NCBI GenBank assembly: GCA_002293265.1
Contig: DBCW01000010.1
Coordinates: 22,279 to 48,144, forward strand
Length of the DNA stretch: 25,866 bases
Origin: Eggerthellales bacterium UBA948
GTDB lineage: Bacteria > Actinomycetota > Coriobacteriia > Coriobacteriales > UBA8131
Direction: 5' to 3'
Position numbers and translations under genes: made by a program
Notes under the pieces: generated by a model
The model's database searches: none
What the model was told of the DNA's origin: nothing
Seen by the model: the letters and a program-made list of their open reading frames with translations, nothing else
In this document: piece by piece, positions 1 to 6,200 of the stretch
How the letters are laid out: each line of letters starts with the position of its first letter
Numbering within the stretch: the first letter of the stretch is position 1

Positions 1-32
1 GAGCCGCTTAAAACTAACGAAAGGAGAAAGGC

Positions 33-2678
33 ATGACTGCAACACTCGACCCCAACGCAGGTGTTAAGCGCTTTACTACCTGCTCAACAGCGGGGCCACT
101 GTTTGTTCACGTAAGGGACGAGAAGATTATCCGCGTTGAGCCGATGACTTTTGCTGAGGAAGATGTTGTTCCGTGGCAACTCAATGTAAACGGAAAATCC
201 TATGAGCCTCCTAGGACTGCGCCGGTATTGCCGTGGGGTATTACCTCTAAAAAGATGGCTTACGAACAGCGCGTTTTGTATCCACAAAAGCGAGTGGATT
301 GGGATCCGTATGGCGAGCGCAATACCGGAAACCGTGGTAAAAGTGGTTATGAGCGTATCAGCTGGGATGAAGCTTTTAAGATTCTCGAAGATGAGTACAA
401 TCGCATTTTGGATACGTATGGGCCTTCCGCGCTTTGTTACTCGCACAGCGCACATCCTGAATGGGGCTCCTTACATTATCTGTTTAGTGATCTGTATCGT
501 TTTCGCGATATGATCGGCGGTACATACTTGGAGTTCACACCAAACTCTTGGGAAGGTTGGGCCTGTGGCGCGCCGTTCCTTTGGGGATTTTGGATGGGGC
601 ACGGACTGCCACCGGCAGCCGATACCGTGCAAGACATCTCCAACGATTCTGAGCTAATCATTCTTTGGGGAAATGACCCGATGTTTCATAACGTATACAA
701 CGGAATCGATACCGCACGTTTGTGGCAGTACTGGAAAGAGCTGGGCAAGACCATCATTCTCATAGATCCGCTACTAAATGAGACCGGTTTGGCTGCTGCT
801 GACATTTGGTTACAAATATATCCGGGTACCGATAACGCACTGGCTGCCGGCATTGCTTATCAGTGGATAATGGATGGCACCTACGACAAGCAATACCTGG
901 ACACTCACTGCATCGGTTTTGATGAAGAGCACATGCCTGATGGTAACTACGATGAAGACTATCTTGCTGCTCATCCTGCTTGGCGTGAGGTATTGCCTAA
1001 AACTGTACGACCCGGTTTGTCATTCAAGAGCTATATCTTGGGTGAAGGACCTGACGGTGTTGCAAAAACTCCTGAATGGGCATCGGCGATCTGTGGCATT
1101 GAAGCGCGCAAGATCGTTGCTTTGGCTAAGGCTTGGGCTAGTCGACCAACATCTTTTTGGGTCATGGAAGGCGGAGCCTGTCGTCGCACTTCCGGTCATG
1201 AGTTTGCACGTATGACCGGCACTTTAGCCATGATGCAGGGTTTGGGCAAACCGGGATCTAATATTATCGGCACCGGTCTTTCGCTTTCCGGTCCATACGA
1301 TGCTCGTCAATTGGGGCCTACCGGATATGCAGACGGTGGCATGAATGTGGTGCTGGACAAGTACTTTCCCAATCCTGTACCGGCAAAAATTACGTTTACC
1401 AAGTTCATGGAATGCATGTACGAAGCGCCGCAAAAATGGCGTGGCGGTCACATCGATAACTTTGGCCCGGAGATGTTCTTTGATGAGGTTGAGTACCCAA
1501 TGCCCGGTTGCTCAGAGATTAAACTGTTGTGGCAGCGTGGTTCTACGCTCACCAATCCGCCCGACAACAAGCGCCAGTTCAAGGGTTATTTAGCTGAGGG
1601 GCTGGAGACCTTTGTGGTTACCGCACCTTGGTTTGATCGCGACTGTCGCTACGCTGACCTGGTGCTTCCCATAACCACTATTTTTGAGCGCCAAGACATT
1701 ACCGAACCCGGATCTGTTGGACAATACGTGCCCCCATCCTATAACTCTTTGCGTTCGGCCGTATACAACCAAAAAGCCATCGAGCCTTTGGGCGAGAGCA
1801 TGACCGACCTAGACATCTTTGCCGAGCTTGCCGAGCGCTTAGGGCGTGGCGAAGACTTCATGGAGGGCAACACCGAAGAAACCATCCTGCAAAAGATGTT
1901 TGCCCGCACCGAGATCCCAATGAGCTATGACGAGTTTAAAGAAAAGGGTTACTTTGTGTGGCCAAATCTGCCCGACTACGAACCGCATAAGCAGTTTGCT
2001 TTCTTCTATGAAAACCCTGTAGGTGTGCCGGCACCGATGCCCGGTGGCAAGAACGTGATGGAAACACCTACCGGAAAAGTTGAGATCTACTCCACACTTA
2101 TCCACGCTTTTTATGGTTACGATAACCCTGAGATTCCTTGCGTGCCGCACTACATCCCCGAAGTTGAGGGGCGCTTTGACGAGAAACGCGGTGAGTACCC
2201 TCTGCAGATGCTTATGGCACATCCCAAGTTCCGTTTTCATGGTAAGTACGACAAGATCGAGTGGTTGGCTGAAAACTATAAGGTCATAGGTCCGGACGAT
2301 TATCCATATGAACCTGTGATGTTAAATCCCAAAGACGCTGCTGAGCGCGGTTTGATCGAAGGCGATATTGTGCGTGCATATAATGACCGCGGCGAGATTT
2401 TGGCCGGTGTTGTAATTTCTGATCGTATTATGCCCGGCGTTTCGTGGATGTCTTATGGTGCCTGGAATGATCCGATGAAGTCGGAAATTGGCGCGCTAGA
2501 TCGCTCGGGAGACGGCAACTGCTTGTCATATGCCGGCCCGCAATCCGTGCACCATGTTGGCGGCGCATTTAACTCGGTACTGTTTGATGTCGAGAAGGCT
2601 GATCTGACCGCGCTGGCTGCTGAGTATCCGGATGGTTTTGCCGGTAAGTGGAGTTCTTGGAATAGAGAGGCTAAATAA
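33..2678 (+). CDS. Transhydroxylase-like molybdopterin oxidoreductase, catalytic subunit
   Basis: This 881-aa protein belongs to the DMSO reductase superfamily and resembles the large subunit of pyrogallol-phloroglucinol transhydroxylase (about 875 aa in Pelobacter). The N-terminus has one cysteine (TTCSTAGPL) where most relatives have a four-cysteine [4Fe-4S] motif, so this subunit probably carries only Mo-bisMGD. The segment FTPNSWEGW (residues 168-176) gives Ser172 as likely Mo ligand, and His141 lies 31 residues before it, the spacing I recall for His144/Ser175 in transhydroxylase. The residue before the serine is Asn171, where transhydroxylase has Asp174. There is no Tat signal, so it should act in the cytoplasm. 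The ATG follows a good AAAGGAG site. It is one base from the Fe-S subunit gene. A paralogue lies at 20612-23191, and this copy carries extra sequence around residues 304-330. Substrate unknown; a hydroxylated aromatic is inferred. Confidence 0.9.
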   Translation: MTATLDPNAGVKRFTTCSTAGPLFVHVRDEKIIRVEPMTFAEEDVVPWQLNVNGKSYEPPRTAPVLPWGITSKKMAYEQRVLYPQKRVDWDPYGERNTGNRGKSGYERISWDEAFKILEDEYNRILDTYGPSALCYSHSAHPEWGSLHYLFSDLYRFRDMIGGTYLEFTPNSWEGWACGAPFLWGFWMGHGLPPAADTVQDISNDSELIILWGNDPMFHNVYNGIDTARLWQYWKELGKTIILIDPLLNETGLAAADIWLQIYPGTDNALAAGIAYQWIMDGTYDKQYLDTHCIGFDEEHMPDGNYDEDYLAAHPAWREVLPKTVRPGLSFKSYILGEGPDGVAKTPEWASAICGIEARKIVALAKAWASRPTSFWVMEGGACRRTSGHEFARMTGTLAMMQGLGKPGSNIIGTGLSLSGPYDARQLGPTGYADGGMNVVLDKYFPNPVPAKITFTKFMECMYEAPQKWRGGHIDNFGPEMFFDEVEYPMPGCSEIKLLWQRGSTLTNPPDNKRQFKGYLAEGLETFVVTAPWFDRDCRYADLVLPITTIFERQDITEPGSVGQYVPPSYNSLRSAVYNQKAIEPLGESMTDLDIFAELAERLGRGEDFMEGNTEETILQKMFARTEIPMSYDEFKEKGYFVWPNLPDYEPHKQFAFFYENPVGVPAPMPGGKNVMETPTGKVEIYSTLIHAFYGYDNPEIPCVPHYIPEVEGRFDEKRGEYPLQMLMAHPKFRFHGKYDKIEWLAENYKVIGPDDYPYEPVMLNPKDAAERGLIEGDIVRAYNDRGEILAGVVISDRIMPGVSWMSYGAWNDPMKSEIGALDRSGDGNCLSYAGPQSVHHVGGAFNSVLFDVEKADLTALAAEYPDGFAGKWSSWNREAK

Positions 2679-2679
2679 A

Positions 2680-3504
2680 ATGAAGACTATACTTATTGAT
2701 CCTAGCCGCTGCATTCAGTGCTGCAACTGTCAAAATTCTTGTAAAGATGAACATTGCGATAACGATTGGAGTCCGATTGCTGCCAAGCAAGGCAGTGGGC
2801 AGTTTTGGATTAAAATTGAGGAGAGTCAGGCTGCTACAGGTAACCGAATGAGGCTTAATCGTGTGCCAATTATTTGTCAGCAATGCGAGCAGCCTTCTTG
2901 TATGGCGGCTTGTGAGGATGGTGCAATTTATAAGCGCGAAGACGGCATCGTATTGATCAACCCAACCAAGTGCACCGGCTGTGGTAAGTGTAAAGATGCA
3001 TGTGGTTATGGCGTGATATACGAGAATGTTGAGTCAAAGGTTTGCCAAAAGTGCACCATGTGTGCACATCTCATTGACGGAGGTTGGGAAAAACCTCGCT
3101 GTGTAAACGCTTGTCCGACCGATGCTTTGAGATATGTTGACGAAGACGAGCTTTGCGAAGAAAACCTCTATGCACCGCTAGAACGCATGCATCCTGAGCT
3201 GGGAACCTCTCCACATATAGCTTATGTTAATCTGCCCAGACCTTTTGTTGCCGGAGCCGTGTATTCGCCATCTGAAGATATGTGTTTAGAGAAAGTGGAT
3301 CTGGAGTTGGTGGGGCAAGCTAGTGGTATTGCCTACTGTGCGCAAAGTGGCATGTTGGGTGAGTTTCGTATTGAAGGTGTTGAGCCGGGAGTATATGCTC
3401 TTACACTTTCAAAAGACGGTTTTGATACCAAGACTATCTCATGTCTTGATGTGCGTGACGGTTTAAATGTTGGCGACGTTCGTCTGATTAAAACTCCATG
3501 TTAA
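2680..3504 (+). CDS. Transhydroxylase-like Fe-S electron-transfer subunit with C-terminal transthyretin-like domain
   Basis: This 274-aa protein matches the length I recall for the transhydroxylase small subunit. Four cysteine groups are visible: C11/14/17/21, C66/69/74/78, C98/101/104/108 and C125/128/141/145, enough for four [4Fe-4S] clusters. Residues from about 190 to 274 form a carboxypeptidase-regulatory or transthyretin-like beta domain (GVYALTLSKDGF), a feature of the transhydroxylase and acetylene-converting branch rather than of DmsB. I chose ATG 2680 (MKTILIDPSRC) rather than an in-frame ATG 48 bases upstream, because it starts one base after the stop of the catalytic gene, has AGAGAGG ahead of it, and aligns with the paralogue at 19782-20612. 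It should form a cytoplasmic alpha-beta complex with the catalytic subunit and pass electrons to or from Mo. Confidence 0.9.
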   Translation: MKTILIDPSRCIQCCNCQNSCKDEHCDNDWSPIAAKQGSGQFWIKIEESQAATGNRMRLNRVPIICQQCEQPSCMAACEDGAIYKREDGIVLINPTKCTGCGKCKDACGYGVIYENVESKVCQKCTMCAHLIDGGWEKPRCVNACPTDALRYVDEDELCEENLYAPLERMHPELGTSPHIAYVNLPRPFVAGAVYSPSEDMCLEKVDLELVGQASGIAYCAQSGMLGEFRIEGVEPGVYALTLSKDGFDTKTISCLDVRDGLNVGDVRLIKTPC

Positions 3505-3516
3505 TTTAGATGATTT

Positions 3517-3555
3517 TGGGCATTGAGTGGGCGGTCGCTTGCGACCGTCTGCCCA
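3517..3555 (+). promoter_or_regulatory. Intercistronic hairpin
   Basis: A 7-bp perfect stem (CGGTCGC at 3532-3538 with GCGACCG at 3541-3547) is flanked by an outer TGGGC/GCCCA pair at 3517-3521 and 3551-3555. No T-run follows, so it is not a standard terminator. It sits between the Fe-S subunit gene and the zinc-ribbon gene and may set an mRNA processing or stability boundary. That role is inference. Confidence 0.5.
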
Positions 3556-3575
3556 ATAGCAAGAAAGGAAATACC

Positions 3576-3851
3576 ATGTGCTTTAGACCACCAACTGTAG
3601 AAATGCAGAAGAACCTCTGCCCAGATTGTGGTGCGGAGGCAAAACTTGGTGCGCGAAAGTGCGCAGAATGTGGAGCCGATCTATCTCAGGTAGTAGATGC
3701 CACAGGAACTCCGGAGGCTCATGGAGCACCCGGTGCACCTGCGGCTCCGTCTGCTCCTAGTGCACCAAAAGTTCCCGGCGTACCAAGTGCCCCAACGCCT
3801 CCTTCCGGCCCACCAAAAAGTCCCGGCGCACCAAACTTACCATCTACATAA
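3576..3851 (+). CDS. Small MCFRP zinc-ribbon protein with Pro/Ala-rich tail
   Basis: This is a 91-aa protein of unknown function. It opens with MCFRPPTV, followed by a zinc ribbon of two CxxC knuckles (C15/C18 and C30/C33). Everything after about residue 42 is a disordered tail rich in Pro, Ala and Ser (repeats such as APSAP and GPPKSPGAP). The ATG at 3576 is chosen over an upstream in-frame ATG at 3510 because it follows AGAAAGGAA and because the same MCFRP start occurs in the second copy at 13905-14156. After Met removal the protein would begin with a free Cys. It lies in the operon between the Fe-S subunit and the membrane protein, so a role in assembly, metal handling or docking of the molybdoenzyme is plausible but unproven. 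Confidence 0.8.
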   Translation: MCFRPPTVEMQKNLCPDCGAEAKLGARKCAECGADLSQVVDATGTPEAHGAPGAPAAPSAPSAPKVPGVPSAPTPPSGPPKSPGAPNLPST

Positions 3852-3901
3852 GAAGAAATTCTCGATATAAATTACTCAAACCGTTTAGTAGGAGATCATC
3901 C

Positions 3902-4426
3902 ATGAAAAAAGTACTATTCTCGTTCTTTTCTGCTCTTTGGGTTTCTGTCGTTGTGTCAATAGTTGTTAGTATTTACATGAATGTTGCCTTTGGCGGCGAC
4001 GTAAATGTCATGACTTTTACTACGATCGTGCCAATGTGCACCGCAATTGGTGCTGTAGTAGGTTCGCTATTTGCAACTATAGTTCCCGTAGGACCAATTG
4101 CAGTAAAAATCGCACATGGCTTAGGTGCTCAGCCAGGTAGCTTGTCTGAGATACTGCTCCGCAACATGTCGATAATTACAATCATGCTTTTGGTGATGTG
4201 CTTTGCGATAACTGCGATAACTCATTTTGTCTTTGGTGCACCATATCCGGGAGATGCAGCAATGACAGGTGACTTGAATGCATTCCTAAACGCTTGGTTT
4301 AAACCCATACCTTATCTATGGGCTCCAAGCTACATAGCAAGCATAATGGTCGACCCGCTTTCAAGTTGGCTAACAGTTAAGATTGTTGGCGCTCCACCTG
4401 TCCCGCAACCTAAGCATGTAAACTAA
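3902..4426 (+). CDS. Four-helix membrane protein of the first molybdoenzyme operon
   Basis: This 174-aa protein has about four hydrophobic segments, near residues 5-28, 40-65, 88-112 and a weaker one around 133-155. The helix-2 stretch ends in a proline hinge (IVPVGPIAVKIAHGLG), a pattern resembling DUF2798-type proteins; I am unsure of that family. No haem-ligating His pairs of the kind seen in NarI or FdnI stand out, and it is far shorter than DmsC or NrfD. It follows AGGAG and ATG and is the last gene before a strong terminator. A protein of similar size and topology ends the paralogous operon at 19274-19762, so it probably serves the molybdoenzyme as a membrane docking or electron-transfer partner, or as a small transporter. 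The function is inferred from position. Confidence 0.75.
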   Translation: MKKVLFSFFSALWVSVVVSIVVSIYMNVAFGGDVNVMTFTTIVPMCTAIGAVVGSLFATIVPVGPIAVKIAHGLGAQPGSLSEILLRNMSIITIMLLVMCFAITAITHFVFGAPYPGDAAMTGDLNAFLNAWFKPIPYLWAPSYIASIMVDPLSSWLTVKIVGAPPVPQPKHVN

Positions 4427-4448
4427 ACAACTGGCTGCAGCAAACTAA

Positions 4449-4485
4449 GTGGCACAAGCAAGGATTCGCTTGTGCCACACTTTTC
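4449..4485 (+). terminator. Rho-independent terminator of the first molybdoenzyme operon
   Basis: An 11-bp perfect stem (GTGGCACAAGC at 4449-4459, GCTTGTGCCAC at 4468-4478) with an 8-base loop is followed by ACTTTT. It lies 23 bases after the membrane-protein stop. Read on the other strand it could also stop the leftward DUF1905 gene. Confidence 0.85.
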
Positions 4486-4574
4486 AAATTAGTGTGTTAA
4501 ACCAAAAGTTAACTACATTGTTCTTCTGATAACCGCGTATATTCTCACAGGAAGCAATCATAAATACTTCCTTC

Positions 4575-4856
4575 TTAAAGACGCTCTATAATAATCACAT
4601 GAACGCTGTCGCCGGGTTGTTTATCTATCTTTTCTCGGATGTTTTTTAAAATGCCGATGATGTAGCATGTCGATCCATCTTCATTTTTCACACCCATGTT
4701 TACTATGCTGCCTTCGTATGGCTCACCGTCAAATGTGGCGTGCACTTTAACGCGACCTTTACCAAACTCCTCGCGGATATTGTAGGGAAAGACAACGTAA
4801 GCACCACCGTTATCTGCGGACTGAATGGTTGCGTCATACTTGTAGATTTTGGACAC
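4575..4856 (-). CDS. DUF1905 domain protein
   Basis: This 93-aa single-domain protein has the DUF1905 pattern: a beta-rich start, VVFPYNIREEFGKGRVKVHATFDG in the middle (here the FPYNIREEFG and VKVHATFDG parts are the diagnostic ones), and a C-terminal IGILKNIREKIDKQPGDSV segment. The domain is a small beta barrel of unknown biochemical role, often found alone or joined to a YdeI-like domain. The start is GTG at 4856, supported by AGGAGGG seven bases upstream. It is a single-gene unit with no evident link to the molybdoenzyme operon, which runs in the opposite direction. Confidence 0.85.
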   Translation of the reverse strand: MSKIYKYDATIQSADNGGAYVVFPYNIREEFGKGRVKVHATFDGEPYEGSIVNMGVKNEDGSTCYIIGILKNIREKIDKQPGDSVHVIIIERL

Positions 4857-5137
4857 AAGGTTTCCCTCCTGTAAGCTTACGCAATTCTACGCTTGTTAAC
4901 GCTAATGAGCAAAAGAAAACTATTAATTTTGTCATAGAGGATGGGGCTGCATAAAAAGTCGTGTGACGAAAACTCCTTAAGTATTTCACATAATGTTAAC
5001 TGTTTATTTTCGATTTCCGGTTTTGCGAGAATGACAATCTGGGCTATGCCCATACTTTTGATACGGCGCCATCTTCTGACCATGGATTTCAAAAGAACAT
5101 ACGAGTACGTGACTTAATTATGAAACCAAAAATATGC
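4857..5137. other. Non-coding stretch with REP-like remnant
   Basis: No convincing gene lies here. The piece at 5012-5037, read leftward, starts TTGTCATTCTCGC and continues AAAACCGG-AAATC, resembling a decayed copy of the widespread TGTCATTC-type intergenic repeat. A 71-codon leftward open frame crosses it but has no ribosome site and no recognisable protein pattern. Confidence 0.4.
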
Positions 5138-5173
5138 TAGAATTAGTATTTGATAAGTATTCATCAGATACTT
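5138..5173 (+). promoter_or_regulatory. Probable brnTA promoter -10 and operator
   Basis: TAGAAT at 5138-5143 is a possible -10 box. Just downstream lie overlapping dyads: AAGTAT (5155-5160) with ATACTT (5168-5173), and TGAT (5151-5154) with ATCA (5162-5165). BrnA antitoxins are known to autorepress through a ribbon-helix-helix domain, so this is the expected operator site. The -35 box is weak. Confidence 0.45.
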
Positions 5174-5201
5174 ACTGGGTACAAATGCTGAGGGAGGGAC
5201 A

Positions 5202-5468
5202 GTGCAATTTGAATTTGACTTGAGCAAAAGTGTTGCAAACAAACTGAAGCATGGTATTAGCTTTGAAGATGCACAGGAGATTTGGAGTGATGAAGACTGT
5301 TTAGAGATACAAGTAGCACATGAAGGCGAGCAGAGAGTTATAGTCATCGGATCAATAGGAGATAAAACTTGGACAGCAGTAATAACCTATAGAGGAAACG
5401 CGATACGGTTGATTTCTGTCCGTAGAGCGAGAAAGAAAGAGGTGACGTTATATGCCCAAAACAATTAA
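5202..5468 (+). CDS. brnT: BrnT family ribonuclease toxin
   Basis: This 88-aa protein is a type II toxin of the BrnT (DUF497) family, which has a RelE-like ribonuclease fold and blocks translation. The pattern is complete: FDLSKSVANKLKHGISFEDA at residues 5-24, the acidic WSDEDC segment, the central IGSIGDKTW strand and the C-terminal IRLISVRRARKKE arginine-rich motif, which holds the expected catalytic residues. The start is GTG at 5202 after GAGGGAGGG. Its last 17 bases overlap the antitoxin gene, so the two are translationally coupled. Toxin-first order is normal for this family. Confidence 0.92.
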   Translation: MQFEFDLSKSVANKLKHGISFEDAQEIWSDEDCLEIQVAHEGEQRVIVIGSIGDKTWTAVITYRGNAIRLISVRRARKKEVTLYAQNN

Positions 5469-5703
5469 AGCCGAAGAGCTTGATCAGATATTTGATGAAG
5501 GCAAAGAGGATATCGTTGACTATCTGGATTTGACGACAGCACGACGCATAAACAGGAAGACACGAAAAGTGAACGTTGATTTGCCGGAGTGGATGATTGC
5601 TTCTCTAGATGCCGAAGCTGATAGACTTGCTATAAATAGACAAGCTGTGATCAAGACTTGGCTTGCTGAACGTATCGACAATAAGCATCTGGCAGCAAAT
5701 TAA
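5452..5703 (+). CDS. brnA: BrnA family ribbon-helix-helix antitoxin
   Basis: This 83-aa antitoxin pairs with BrnT. The N-terminal half is acidic (DEGKEDIVDYLD), as expected for the toxin-neutralising part. The C-terminal half carries the ribbon-helix-helix DNA-binding element (KVNVDLPEWMIASLDAEADRLAINRQAVIKTWLAERI, of which VNVDLPEWM forms the strand). The ATG follows AGAGGTG at good spacing inside the end of brnT. BrnA binds toxin as a tetramer in the type system and represses the shared promoter. Confidence 0.9.
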   Translation: MPKTIKAEELDQIFDEGKEDIVDYLDLTTARRINRKTRKVNVDLPEWMIASLDAEADRLAINRQAVIKTWLAERIDNKHLAAN

Positions 5704-5797
5704 TACCTTTTCAATATACGTATGCTTCGCAGATGCTTTCTAATTTATTTTTCCGGTTTGGGAAGTCACCGGTTTATTTACTGCGCGCCTTTTTTGC

Positions 5798-5845
5798 TCA
5801 GTTTACCTTAGATTTGTCTGAGCAAACAAATCCGGAGCAAACTGA
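5798..5845 (+). other. Long two-part hairpin with symmetric internal loop
   Basis: Outer stem TCAGTTT (5798-5804) pairs with AAACTGA (5839-5845). Inner stem GATTTGT (5811-5817) pairs with ACAAATC (5826-5832). Six unpaired bases lie on each side between them, and the loop has eight bases. It lies after brnA, follows a T-rich run and has no downstream U-tract. It could be a structured RNA or a weak transcript end; I cannot tell which. Confidence 0.4.
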
Positions 5846-5919
5846 ACAGAATCTGACGCTCAAGCATCAATTAGCACTTTCTTGGCTTAGCGGATTCAAG
5901 CAAATATTTGCAAATACAA

Positions 5920-5963
5920 TTGCGGGAAACAGAAATTTTGTTATAATGTTAGTCCTCTCTAAC
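5920..5963 (+). promoter_or_regulatory. Sigma-70 type promoter with GTTAG-N6-CTAAC dyad at the start site
   Basis: TTGCGG (5920-5925) and a perfect TATAAT (5942-5947) are 16 bases apart. Directly after the -10 box lies GTTAGTCCTCTCTAAC (5948-5963), a dyad with 5-bp arms that would cover the start point. A transcript from here would give a leader of about 245 bases to the surface-protein gene at 6201. Confidence 0.6.
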
Positions 5964-5969
5964 TTAACC

Positions 5970-6179
5970 ACTCCGTTGAATTCTCGCGGAGTATCTTGAT
6001 AACCAATCGTTTTGATGAAAAAAGGAGGCTTATGGATAGAGATTAATTTAACCCAAAGTTAGAAGTTTCTAACATTCGACTGTGCATGAATTCTTGAAGG
6101 TTTTTGCGCATATTACCTAGTAAATCAAGTTATGCATTGGTTGATATGAGGAGAGTTAGTTGGCTGATCTCCAACTAAC
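5970..6179 (+). promoter_or_regulatory. Structured leader of the surface-protein gene
   Basis: This leader holds four elements. ACTCCG/CGGAGT forms a hairpin at 5970-5992. A strong AGGAGG at 6023-6028 precedes a four-codon open frame, ATG GAT AGA GAT TAA at 6032-6046. A second dyad, GTTAGAAGTTTCTAAC, lies at 6058-6073, with the same arms and the same 6-base spacer as the dyad at 5948. A 9-bp perfect hairpin, GTTAGTTGG/CCAACTAAC, lies at 6155-6179 just ahead of the ribosome site. Regulation by attenuation or a dyad-binding protein is inferred. Confidence 0.45.
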
Positions 6180-6200
6180 AAACAGTAAGGAGGAGTTGAA

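Noticed and set aside
4877..5092. Leftward 71-codon open frame
   Set aside because: No ribosome site, no recognisable protein pattern, and it runs through a REP-like remnant.
5733..5999. Rightward 88-codon open frame after brnA
   Set aside because: It crosses the strong hairpin at 5798-5845 and the promoter at 5920-5947, has no ribosome site, and shows no family pattern.
6146..6178. Ten-codon frame (MRRVSWLISN) spanning the hairpin at 6155-6179
   Set aside because: No ribosome site precedes it and ten codons is too short to support without conservation.
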